NCBI GenBank assembly: GCA_041396685.1
Contig: JAWKYD010000005.1
Location: 1-64,000 of the forward strand
Direction of reading: 5' to 3'
DNA length: 64,000 bases
From: JAUIAI01 sp041396685
Lineage (GTDB): Bacteria > Pseudomonadota > Gammaproteobacteria > Burkholderiales > Burkholderiaceae_E
The stretch's first letter is position 1. Each line of letters begins with the position of its first letter. The position numbers and the translations under genes are program-made. The notes beneath the pieces were generated by a model that was not told the DNA's origin, ran no database searches, and was given only the letters and a program-made list of their open reading frames with translations. Below, in pieces: positions 52,910 through 63,066 of this stretch.

Positions 52910-52953
52910 ACGCCTTCGAAATCGCGCTGGTCAGGTGGTGGCCACTCGCGTGA
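52906..52953 (+). other. Short coupled frame after zwf, possible gene remnant
   Basis: An ATG overlapping the zwf stop (ATGA) opens a 15-codon frame, MNAFEIALVRWWPLA, that ends inside the 3' end of the opposing gluconolactonase gene. Its coupling is like that of an operon partner, so it could be what is left of a second gene such as pgl, but nothing in 15 residues proves this. Confidence 0.3.
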
Positions 52954-53833
52954 CCGCGAGACCCGCGACCGGCGCCGGCGCGCGCCAGAGCGCACCGGCC
53001 AGCGGCTGCGATCGCAGCTCGGCCTCGGGCCGGCCATGACGCGCGCTGGTCACATACATCGTGCGCAGATCGGGGCCGCCGAAGGCGACCATGGTCGGAC
53101 AGCGTACCGGCACCGAGACGCTGTCCGTGACCCGGCCCTGCTCGTCCAGGCGCACGATTCTGCCGCCCTCGTACATGGCCACCCAATAGCCGCCGTCGAC
53201 ATCGAGGCAGGCGCCGTCGGGGCGTCCGCCATACTGCGGTGCGGGTGGCGCCGGCAGGGCATCGAAACTCGCCCAGATGCGGCGCCCGGACAGCGCGCCC
53301 GAGCCGGCGTCGAGCTCGAAACTATCGATTCGATGGCCGCGCGTGTCGGCCCAGCGCGCCGCCTGGCCGTCGCGCGTAAAGGCCAGCCCGTTAGCGGTGA
53401 CCACATCGCCGGCTTGGTCCGACAATCTCCAACCACCGGACGATGGCGACGCCCGATACAGACGCGCCGCGGGCCGATCGCGCGGCTCGAACATCGTGCC
53501 CACCCAGAAACGACCCTGGCGGTCGCAGGCGCCATCGTTGAAGCGCTGGACGGTGGCATCGTAGGGGGCCGGCACCAGCATTTGCCAGTGCGCGTCATGG
53601 GGATCGAAGCGGTAGAGACCGTCGCGCACGGCCACCATCAACCAACCCGCATCGGTGAGGGCCAGACAACCTGGTTCGGCATGTACCGGCCAGAAGTTCA
53701 CCGTGCCCTTGCTGTCGAGCCGGCCGATACGCCTGCCATCGATGTCGCACCAGAAAAGACATTGCCGACGATCGTCCCAGCGCGGGGATTCGCCAAGCAA
53801 CGAGACGGAATCGGCTACCGGTGTCCAGTTCAT
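52931..53833 (-). CDS. SMP-30/gluconolactonase family protein
   Basis: 300 residues, six-bladed propeller. SLLGESPRWDDRRQCLFWCDID gives the metal-ligand glutamate (GESP), VTANGLAFT and RFNDGACDRQGRFWVGTM the asparagine and aspartate side, GRPDGACLDVDGGYWVAMY the second aspartate. Such enzymes hydrolyse sugar-acid lactones; in this setting 6-phosphogluconolactone or gluconolactone are both possible. ATG at 53833 is the family start. Lies between zwf and edd on the opposite strand. Confidence 0.88.
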   Translation of the reverse strand: MNWTPVADSVSLLGESPRWDDRRQCLFWCDIDGRRIGRLDSKGTVNFWPVHAEPGCLALTDAGWLMVAVRDGLYRFDPHDAHWQMLVPAPYDATVQRFNDGACDRQGRFWVGTMFEPRDRPAARLYRASPSSGGWRLSDQAGDVVTANGLAFTRDGQAARWADTRGHRIDSFELDAGSGALSGRRIWASFDALPAPPAPQYGGRPDGACLDVDGGYWVAMYEGGRIVRLDEQGRVTDSVSVPVRCPTMVAFGGPDLRTMYVTSARHGRPEAELRSQPLAGALWRAPAPVAGLAVTRVATT

Positions 53834-54213
53834 ATCGTCAGCTTCCGTCGCCGCGCCGAATCCTGTCAAGGAAACCCCGTATCCGTCGATGGAATGCGAC
53901 GTTTCCACTTCGACGGTCCGGCGATGGGAATGTGCCCGCTTGGCGGCCGATACCATCGACTCGTTCAGCGGCCGAATTCTCGTGAGCGTCTCTTCAGCAT
54001 CCCGCTAAAGGGGCATCCAACCGGTTCGAGCGATCGGCGCGACGCCGACGTTTTGCCGGCGCAACGACGATCGCAGCGGACCGGAATTCGGCCCCCCATC
54101 ACCATGGCGACCACGGTTCGTGGTCGTCGCATCGAGGCCGGCGGCCATCGTGGCGGCCACCCGCCGTCACGATGGCCGAGCGCGCGCTCGGCGCCCCCTG
54201 ACAGAGACCACCG
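53834..54213. other. Divergent region between gluconolactonase gene and edd
   Basis: 380 bases without a gene. Two inverted repeats lie close to edd: CGACCACG 54108-54115 with CGTGGTCG 54119-54126 (three-base loop), and GGCCATCGTG 54143-54152 with CACGATGGCC 54168-54177. These could be operators or mRNA hairpins of the edd leader. No TTGT-N-ACAA type HexR site was found. Confidence 0.5.
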
Positions 54214-55982
<1,769 letters not shown>

Positions 55983-55992
<10 letters not shown>

Positions 55993-56615
55993 GTGTCGAC
56001 GAACTGCTGGACACCGGGCCGGTGATCCCGGTCATCGTGATCGACGAAGCGCAGGATGCGTCGGCACTGGCCAATGCGCTGGTCGACGGCGGCATCCGGG
56101 TGCTGGAGATCACATTGCGCACCCCGGCCGCGCTGGCGGCGATCCGATGCGCAAGCGAGGGCTGCCCGGGCGCGATCGTCGGCGCCGGCACCGTGCTGAA
56201 TGCCGACGACGCACGTGCGGCCCGGGATGCCGGTGCCCGTTTCGCGGTCAGCCCCGGGCTGACGCCCGCACTGAGCGAGGCCTGCGCCGCGCTCGGCCTG
56301 CCCCTGCTGCCCGGCGCCGTGACCGCCACCGAGATCATGACCGCGCTCGACCTCGGCCACCGGGCATTGAAGTTCTTCCCGGCCGGCACATCGGGCGGGC
56401 CGGCCGCGCTCGCGGCCCTGGCCGCACCATTGCCGCAGGCGGTTTTCTGTCCGACCGGTGGCGTGAACCCGGGCAACGCGCGCGAGTATCTGGCGCTGCC
56501 CAACGTCCGTTGCGTGGGCGGCTCGTGGCTGACACCCAAGGATGCGATGCGCAGCAGAGACTGGCGGCGGATCAGCGAACTGGCCGAGGCCGCCGCCAGT
56601 CTGCGCGCGCGCTGA
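55983..56615 (+). CDS. eda: KDPG aldolase
   Basis: 210 residues. Splits KDPG into pyruvate and glyceraldehyde 3-phosphate. Schiff-base Lys130 in HRALKFFPAG, catalytic Glu42 in VLEITLRTP, phosphate region PTGGVNPGNA. The ATG at 55983 lies inside the edd end and gives the family N terminus. With zwf and edd it completes the Entner-Doudoroff route apart from the lactonase step. Confidence 0.95.
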
Positions 56616-56754
56616 GCGACGGCCGAGGCGCGGCGACCCACGCCGCCCGGCGAACGGCGTCCCGCACCCGGCGGCATCGGAACCGGTAGACTCGGCCTCG
56701 GAACGAATTCCGGCCGCAGCCCTCGTCCGCGGCCCCCAACCCGAGCCCGAAGCC

Positions 56755-57168
56755 ATGGACGCCAATCTCGACATCAGCCGCCTGCAGGAGTTGTTCAAGC
56801 CGATCTTCCCGGGCCTCATCGGCCTGGAATTGCTCGAGGTCGACGGCAAGACCGTGCGCGGCAGGCTCAAGGTCAGGCAGCAACTCTGCACGGGCCGCGA
56901 CACCCTGCACTGGGGCGTGATGGTCGGTATGGCGCAGACCCTGGGCACGGTCGCGGCGGTCCTCAACCTGCCCGAGGGTGGCGCGACCCGCACCGTCAAC
57001 ACGCTGACCGACTTCCACGCCGATCCGCCGCGCGGCACGATGGTCTACGCGACCTGCCGTTACGAGCGTGAATACGAAGGCGACATCATCTGCCGCACCG
57101 AGATCCACGACGACGAAGGGCAGCTGTACGCAAAGGTGACGCAGCGGCAGGTGGCAGTCACGGATTGA
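56755..57168 (+). CDS. PaaI-like hotdog thioesterase
   Basis: 137 residues. Hotdog fold pattern: DTLHWGVMVGMAQTLGT has the helix with the catalytic-type residue near the start, in the place where PaaI thioesterases have an HGG...D region; TLTDFHADPPRGTMVYATCRY follows. Start at the ATG 56755 gives a length normal for the family. It probably hydrolyses a small acyl-CoA; the substrate is unknown. Its end lies three bases from the convergent LysR gene. Confidence 0.82.
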   Translation: MDANLDISRLQELFKPIFPGLIGLELLEVDGKTVRGRLKVRQQLCTGRDTLHWGVMVGMAQTLGTVAAVLNLPEGGATRTVNTLTDFHADPPRGTMVYATCRYEREYEGDIICRTEIHDDEGQLYAKVTQRQVAVTD

Positions 57169-57171
57169 GTT

Positions 57172-58179
57172 TCAACGCGCGCCCGCCGCCCTGCGGGCCG
57201 GCTTCGCGCCGTCGGCCATGACTCGTTGCGACGCTGGCGCGGTCTGGCGCGCAATGTAGCGCCCCGGGAAGACACCTTTTTCGACCAGGTTCTGAATGGC
57301 CTCGCGAACGGCGAGGCTGACGGCCGACATAGCCGTCGTCAGCGCCCGGTCGCGCACTCGCACGATCGCGTGCGTGCGCGAGATCTCGGGTGCCTCGATC
57401 GGCCGGATGTCCAGAAGCGGCCGCTCGCTTTCGGGGTTGAACTGCGACGTCTGCGTGATCGTGGCGGCCAGATCGGCGAGTACGATCGTGCGGATCATCT
57501 CCTGACTGTCCTGCTCGTAGCGTACGTTGAGCCTGTGACCGGCGATCAGCGCCGCCTCCTCGACCCGCCGGCGAAGATCGTAGATGCGATTGGGCAGCAC
57601 GATCGCTTTGTCGCCAATGTCGGCAAGCCGGATCGGCTGCACGTTCCGTCGCCGCCCGGCGCGACACGAGATGAAGCAGAGACGCTCGGCGTAGACGGCT
57701 TCGGCCTCACACTCGGGCATGTCGGCCGCGTTGGGGACGAGTGCGACTTCCGCCCGGCCCGACCTGATGAGCTCCATTGCCGGGATGCTGCCGACATCGA
57801 GGATCTTCGCCCGCACGTTCGGAAAGCGCGCATTCATGATCGCGAACAGCTCGGGCACCAGAGGCCTCGCCATCGTGACCGCCACGGCCATGGTCACGTC
57901 CCCGTTCGGCTCGCTCGCGGTCCCACGGACCTCGTGCTCGAGGTCTTCGATCTGGCGCAGGATCTGGTCGGCACGGCGGAACAGGATCTTGCCGGCGTCG
58001 GTGAGTTTCACGCCGCGGATCGAGCGGGTGAACAAGGGCACACCGAACTCGCGCTCCATTTCGGCCACGTGATAGCTGAGTGCCGGTTGCGCGACGCCGA
58101 GGTCGCGCGCGGCCGCCGAGAAGCTGCCGCCGGATGCGATCGCGATGAAATAGCGAAGACGTTGCAGGCTGACCGGCAT
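57172..58179 (-). CDS. LysR-family regulator of the sulfatase/Tct cluster
   Basis: 335 residues, long C-terminal tail. The winged helix is clear in LRYFIAIASGGSFSAAARDLGVAQ and YHVAEMEREFGVPLF, then the ligand-binding domain. It is divergent from the sulfatase gene at 58314 across a 134-base A/T-rich gap with LysR-type sites, so it very likely regulates that cluster. Confidence 0.92.
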   Translation of the reverse strand: MPVSLQRLRYFIAIASGGSFSAAARDLGVAQPALSYHVAEMEREFGVPLFTRSIRGVKLTDAGKILFRRADQILRQIEDLEHEVRGTASEPNGDVTMAVAVTMARPLVPELFAIMNARFPNVRAKILDVGSIPAMELIRSGRAEVALVPNAADMPECEAEAVYAERLCFISCRAGRRRNVQPIRLADIGDKAIVLPNRIYDLRRRVEEAALIAGHRLNVRYEQDSQEMIRTIVLADLAATITQTSQFNPESERPLLDIRPIEAPEISRTHAIVRVRDRALTTAMSAVSLAVREAIQNLVEKGVFPGRYIARQTAPASQRVMADGAKPARRAAGAR

Positions 58180-58204
58180 CGACCGCGGTCCTATAGATAC
58201 ATCT

Positions 58205-58254
58205 TTTATATATAAAGCATATCAAATATATATTTTTCCGCTAACTTGATAATG
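58205..58254 (+). promoter_or_regulatory. A/T-rich divergent operator-promoter of the sulfatase cluster
   Basis: A 12-bp perfect palindrome TTTATATATAAA at 58206-58217 sits in a T-N11-A (58205-58217). The inverted pair TATCAA 58221-58226 and TTGATA 58247-58252 follows. GATAAT at 58249-58254 is a good -10 for the sulfatase gene without a recognisable -35, as expected of an activator-dependent promoter. The composition contrasts sharply with the GC-rich surroundings. Confidence 0.6.
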
Positions 58255-58313
58255 TCTAGACTGGCTTCCGGCCTGCGTGGGGCGGGCAATTCGTTGCCAG
58301 GGAAAAGCACGAT

Positions 58314-59768
58314 ATGGAGCCGAAGAACCTGCTGGTCATCATGTCCGACGAGCACAACGCCGCGTTCATGGGCTGCGTCGGGCACGGCGTCGTGAAGACA
58401 CCGAACCTCGATCGACTCGCCACGCGCGGCACGCTGTTCGAGAACGCGTATACGAACTGTCCGATCTGCGTGCCGGCGCGGGCGAGTTTCGCCACCGGCC
58501 AGTATGTGCACCAGTGCGGCTACTGGGACAATGCCGATCCCTACGAGGGCGCCGTCCCGAGCTGGGGCCATAGGTTGATCGCGCAAGGCCACCGGGTGGT
58601 GTCGATCGGCAAACTGCACTACCGCGACAGCCGAGATCCGAACGGATTCGACGAAGAGCTGATCCCGCTGCATGTCGTCGACGGCGTCGGCGACCTGCTC
58701 GGTCTCATCCGCGACGACATGCCCGAGCGCAAAGGGGCAGCGAAGTTCGCGCGCGATGCCGGCCGCGGCGAGTCGACCTATACCCGCTACGACCGCAGTA
58801 TCGCTGCCGAGGCGGGACGCTGGCTGGCCGAAGAGGCACCGAAATACCGCGACCGGCCCTGGGTGTTGTTCGTGTCGTTCGTCTGCCCGCATTTCCCGCT
58901 GATGGCGCCGCCGGAGTTCTACGACCTGTACCCCGAAGCCACCATCCCCTGGCCTGAGCTCTATGCCGAGGCCGAACGCCCGGGACATCCGTATTACCGT
59001 GCGATGCGCGCATGCATCAACTACGACAAGCACTTCGACGAGGACAAGGTCCGCAAGGCCGTCGCCGGCTATCTCGGCCTGTGCTCGTTTCTCGACCACA
59101 ACATCGGTCAGGTGCTCAGCGCACTCGACGCCACGGGGCTGGCGGCAAGCACGCGCGTGCTCTACACGAGCGACCACGGCGAGGCCCTGGGCAAGCGTGG
59201 GTTGTGGGGAAAATCGACGATGTTCGAGGAGGCTGCGGCCGTTCCGCTGATCATGGCCGGGCCGGACATCGAGGCCGGCAGACGCGTGACGACACTGGCC
59301 AGCCACGTCGACTTCTTCCCCACCATCATCGAAGCGGTCGGTGGTGCATCGCATGCCGAGGACGCGGGTCTGCCCGGCCGCTCGCTGTTTGCGATCGCCG
59401 ACGGCGCCGAGCCGGACCGCACGGCCTTCTCCGAGTATCACGCGGCCGCGTCCATCACCGCGAACTACATGCTGCGCGACGGTCGCTTCAAGCTGGTCTA
59501 TTTCGTCGGCATGCCTGCGCAATTGTTCGACCTCGAGGCCGATCCCGACGAGACCCGGGATCTGGCCGGTGATCCCGTCCATGTCGAGGGTCTGAACGCG
59601 TTGCTGGCCAAACTGCGCGCGATTTGTGACCCCGAAGAGATCGACCAGCGCGCACGACACGATCAGCGTGAAACGATCGAGAAGCACGGTGGTCGCGCGG
59701 CGATCATCGAGCGGGGCGACTTCGGTTATTCGCCGGCGCCCGGGCAGAAGCCGGAGTTCGCCAGCTAG
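58314..59768 (+). CDS. Sulfatase-family hydrolase
   Basis: 484 residues. The sulfatase signature is CVPARASFATG with Cys52 as the formylglycine precursor (C-x-P-x-R). LVIMSDEHNAAFMG gives the metal-binding Asp of the N terminus, SIGKLHYRD the conserved lysine and histidine, TSDHGEALGKRGLWGKSTMFEE the second metal site. No signal peptide, so it acts in the cytoplasm after uptake. Choline-sulfatase and phosphonate/phosphate monoester hydrolases have this form; which one cannot be told. First gene of the cluster with the Tct transporter. Confidence 0.9.
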   Translation: MEPKNLLVIMSDEHNAAFMGCVGHGVVKTPNLDRLATRGTLFENAYTNCPICVPARASFATGQYVHQCGYWDNADPYEGAVPSWGHRLIAQGHRVVSIGKLHYRDSRDPNGFDEELIPLHVVDGVGDLLGLIRDDMPERKGAAKFARDAGRGESTYTRYDRSIAAEAGRWLAEEAPKYRDRPWVLFVSFVCPHFPLMAPPEFYDLYPEATIPWPELYAEAERPGHPYYRAMRACINYDKHFDEDKVRKAVAGYLGLCSFLDHNIGQVLSALDATGLAASTRVLYTSDHGEALGKRGLWGKSTMFEEAAAVPLIMAGPDIEAGRRVTTLASHVDFFPTIIEAVGGASHAEDAGLPGRSLFAIADGAEPDRTAFSEYHAAASITANYMLRDGRFKLVYFVGMPAQLFDLEADPDETRDLAGDPVHVEGLNALLAKLRAICDPEEIDQRARHDQRETIEKHGGRAAIIERGDFGYSPAPGQKPEFAS

Positions 59769-59883
59769 CCCGGAGCTGCCACGAAATCGAAGCGATCGCT
59801 CGGCGATTCATGAATGGTCCGGGCCGCCGTCGAAACGATAGCGCAGGTCCGACAACGAACGACAGAGACGAAGAGCGGCAGCG

Positions 59884-60450
59884 ATGGATGAGTCGGTGAA
59901 GGAGCGAGTCAAGGATCTCGTCACGGCGGCCCTGCTGGCGGTCGTCGGTATCGGCGGTTTCGTCTTCATCAACCCGAGGGGCGCCACGGTCAACATCGGT
60001 CCCGGCGGACTGAGCTGGCAGAGCCTGCCGTTCATCTACTCCGGACTGTTGCTGGTGCTGACTGCGGTCTATGCGCTGAGCGCCGTGCGAGCTCTGATGG
60101 CCGCGCGCCGGCAGGCCAGGCCGGATCGTGCCGCGCCCGACGCGCGCACGAGCGATGACGATGCCGAGCGCCTGACCAACCGGCGCCGAGCGGCGGTCGC
60201 GCTGTGCACCCTGCTCTATGCACTCGCCCTGCCGCGCTTTGGTTTCGTGATCTCGACACCCGTGCTGCTGTTCGTGCTGTTTCGTGTATTCGGACGCAAG
60301 GATTCCGTCCGCAACGGGATCACGGCCCTGGTCGGTGGTGCCCTCCTCGCGTTGCTGTTCATCGGCGTGTTGCATCTGCCGCTTCAGGGCACGACCTGGG
60401 ATCCGGCGACCCGCGCGCTCGGCGATCTGATGCGCATGCTGGGGCGCTGA
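59884..60450 (+). CDS. Tripartite tricarboxylate transporter small membrane protein (TctB family)
   Basis: 188 residues, four hydrophobic segments (VTAALLAVVGIGGFVFI, LPFIYSGLLLVLTAVYAL, AALCTLLYALALP region and ITALVGGALLALLFIGV). About 25 charged residues link the second and third. TctB proteins pair with TctA in the inner membrane. It lies one base from tctA. Confidence 0.88.
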   Translation: MDESVKERVKDLVTAALLAVVGIGGFVFINPRGATVNIGPGGLSWQSLPFIYSGLLLVLTAVYALSAVRALMAARRQARPDRAAPDARTSDDDAERLTNRRRAAVALCTLLYALALPRFGFVISTPVLLFVLFRVFGRKDSVRNGITALVGGALLALLFIGVLHLPLQGTTWDPATRALGDLMRMLGR

Positions 60451-60451
60451 C

Positions 60452-61984
60452 ATGGTCGAGTCCGTTTTCCAGGGCTTCGTCACGATCGGCACGCCGCTGC
60501 AACTGCTGGTCATTCTGGCGGGAACCACGCTGGGCCTGCTGATCGGCGCGCTGCCTGGGCTGTCGTCGCCGATGGCGATCATCGTGCTGCTACCGCTCAC
60601 CTTTCAGATGGACACCATGGTGGCGTTCGATCTGATGATCGGCATCTACGTCGGCACCAAGCTCGGTGGCTCGTATTCGTCGATCCTGCTACGCACGCCA
60701 GGCACCCCGGCGGCGGCCTGCACGGCACTCGACGGTTTCCCGATGGCCGAGAAGGGTCAGGCCAGCGAGGCGATCGGCTACGCGATCGTCGGCTCCACGA
60801 TCGGCGGCCTGGTCGGTTGGGTGGTCGCGGTCAGCTCGATTCCGCTGATCGCCGCGATCGCACTCTATTCCGAGCCCGCCGACATCGCGCTGATCGCCAT
60901 CGGCGGCCTGGTGCTGGTCTCGGCCTTCGTGCGTGGCTCGATGGTCAAGGGGCTGATCGGCGTATTGCTCGGCCTGCTGATCGCCAGCGTCGGTTACGAC
61001 GTTCAGGACGGCGTCGAGCGCTACTCGTTCGGTCATCCGCTGCTGGCCTCGGGGATCCCGTTCGCGGCCGTGCTGATCGGCTTGTTCGGCTTCGCCGTGG
61101 TGTTGAGCGACACCGACATGGTCGGTCGGCAGTCCACCCTGGTGGCGAACGAGCTCAAGATGACCCTGCCATCGCTCGCCGACACCCTCAGGCGCTGGCG
61201 CGCCTGGGCGATCGGTACCGGCTACGGAATCATCATCGGTGCGGTGCCGGGCGTCGGTGCCGACGGCTCGACCTGGCTGTCCTATGCCACGGTGCGCAAC
61301 CAGTCGAAGAATCCGCCACCCGAGGATTTCGGCACCGGCGTGCCCGAGGGCATCCTGGCACCGGAGAGCTCGAACAATGCCACGACCGGCGGCACGATGA
61401 TCCCGATGTTGACGCTGGGCATCCCGGGCGATGCGTCCACCGCCGTGATGCTCGGCGCCATGATCCTGCACGGCGTACAGCCCGGCGTCACCTTGATGCA
61501 GACCAGCGGCTCGCTGGTCTACGGAATACTGGCCGCCCTGTTCGTGGCCAATGTATTCATGTTCCTGGTCGCGGTGACTTCCAGCGCCGCGTTCATCAGC
61601 GTGCTGCGCCGCGACCGTTCGGTGCTGTTTCCGTTCATCGTCGTGTTCGCGACCATCGGCGCGTTTTCGGCGGACAACTCGATATTCCTGGTCTATGTCG
61701 CGCTCGTCTGCGGTGTCGTCGGGTTCTTCCTCGAGAAACGGGGTTTCTCGGTTGTGACGATCGTGCTCGGCGCCGTGCTCGGTCCGATCATCGAATACAA
61801 CGTGCGGCTCGGCCTCGCCTACTCCAATGGCGACTGGACCACCTTTGCCGGCACCTGGCCGCGCATGCTGATGTGCGCCGGGATCGCGCTGCTGGTCTTC
61901 AACGAGATCAAGCGCCTGCTGGGTACTTCCCGGCGAACATCGGGTTCGCCGACCATCGAAGACAACGCCACCGTCAACGAATAA
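60452..61984 (+). CDS. Tripartite tricarboxylate transporter large permease (TctA family)
   Basis: 510 residues, about ten to twelve membrane segments. LIGALPGLSSPMAIIVLLPLTF, GGSYSSILLRTPGTPAAAC and VPGVGADGSTWLSYA, plus ESSNNATTGGTMIPMLTLGIPG, are the TctA repeats. It imports the compound delivered by the TctC receptor. Sodium or proton coupled. Start is one base after the tctB stop. Confidence 0.93.
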   Translation: MVESVFQGFVTIGTPLQLLVILAGTTLGLLIGALPGLSSPMAIIVLLPLTFQMDTMVAFDLMIGIYVGTKLGGSYSSILLRTPGTPAAACTALDGFPMAEKGQASEAIGYAIVGSTIGGLVGWVVAVSSIPLIAAIALYSEPADIALIAIGGLVLVSAFVRGSMVKGLIGVLLGLLIASVGYDVQDGVERYSFGHPLLASGIPFAAVLIGLFGFAVVLSDTDMVGRQSTLVANELKMTLPSLADTLRRWRAWAIGTGYGIIIGAVPGVGADGSTWLSYATVRNQSKNPPPEDFGTGVPEGILAPESSNNATTGGTMIPMLTLGIPGDASTAVMLGAMILHGVQPGVTLMQTSGSLVYGILAALFVANVFMFLVAVTSSAAFISVLRRDRSVLFPFIVVFATIGAFSADNSIFLVYVALVCGVVGFFLEKRGFSVVTIVLGAVLGPIIEYNVRLGLAYSNGDWTTFAGTWPRMLMCAGIALLVFNEIKRLLGTSRRTSGSPTIEDNATVNE

Positions 61985-61995
61985 GAGGAGAAATC

Positions 61996-62979
61996 ATGGC
62001 AACGAACTTCATTCGGCATTGCACCCGCGCCCTCGCGGGGTTTGCAGCGGCGGCCACCGTCTCGGCGGCAATCGCCGCCGACTGGCCTGCGGACACGGTC
62101 CACATCGTGGTGCCCTGGCGCGCGGGTGGCGGCACCGACCTGATCGCGCGCGGCATCGGCGCCGCGCTGGAGAAGCAAACCGGTGGCAAGGCGGTGGTCG
62201 TCGACAACATTACCAGCGGCGCCGGCAATGCCGCCCACATGGCCGTCAAGGATGCGGCCCCGGACGGCCTGACGATGTTGTTGAACGGCTCGAGCGACCT
62301 GAACACGCCCGTGATCTTCCGTGACACGCCTTACAAGCTCGAAGACTTCGCCTGCGTGGGTGGTGTCTACTCGACGCCGACCTGGGTTTTGGCCAATGCC
62401 GAGCAGGGTTTCGGCGACCTCGGCGACTTCATCAAGAAAGCGCGCGAAAAGCCCGGTGTGCTCACCGTGGGTGTGGGCAGCTTCATCAGCGCCCACTATG
62501 TGATGGCCAAAGCCATCGCCGGCCGAAACGATCTGAATGTGCGCTTCATCCCGTTCGATGGCGGTGGCCCCTTGCTCAAGGCCATTCTCGCCAACCAGGT
62601 GACGATCGGCGTGATCCACTCGCCGATCCTGCTCAACGAGATCAAGGCCGGCAAGGTCGATGTACTCGCGACCGGGGGCGACCTCAGCGGCATCAACTAT
62701 CCGCCGGTACGCAGCACCAAGCACATCAAGGAGTGGAACACCCCTACCGACATCGGCGTGATCCGCGGCCTGTTCGTGCCGAAATCGACGCCGCCCGAGA
62801 TTCTGGCGCAAGCCGAGGCCGCGCTCGAGAAGGCGGCCAAGAGCGAGGAGTTCGCGACCTTCGCCGACAAGTTCGGCTTCGCGCCGATCTGGATGAACAG
62901 CAGGGAGTACTGCGCGTTCATGCAGAAGGAGAACGCCGAGTATCGCCAGATCAAGAAGGAGTTCATCGACCCGAAGTAA
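61996..62979 (+). CDS. Tripartite tricarboxylate transporter receptor (TctC/Bug family)
   Basis: 327 residues. Signal peptide to AIAA (cleavage before DWPAD); mature protein periplasmic. Bug motifs: VHIVVPWRAGGGTDLIARG, VVDNITSGAGNAAHMAVKDA, and DIGVIRGLFVPKSTPPEI. A GAGGAG site precedes the ATG. The Bug family normally binds carboxylates; here the two flanking sulfatases suggest a sulfated or phosphonate-ester ligand, which is inference. Confidence 0.92.
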   Translation: MATNFIRHCTRALAGFAAAATVSAAIAADWPADTVHIVVPWRAGGGTDLIARGIGAALEKQTGGKAVVVDNITSGAGNAAHMAVKDAAPDGLTMLLNGSSDLNTPVIFRDTPYKLEDFACVGGVYSTPTWVLANAEQGFGDLGDFIKKAREKPGVLTVGVGSFISAHYVMAKAIAGRNDLNVRFIPFDGGGPLLKAILANQVTIGVIHSPILLNEIKAGKVDVLATGGDLSGINYPPVRSTKHIKEWNTPTDIGVIRGLFVPKSTPPEILAQAEAALEKAAKSEEFATFADKFGFAPIWMNSREYCAFMQKENAEYRQIKKEFIDPK

Positions 62980-63066
62980 CCCACCTGCCATGACCCGGAT
63001 CGACCCGGCGAGTACCGACTCGGTCGGGTCACTTTCAATCGCCTCTCTCACTGAACAGGGCCAACG

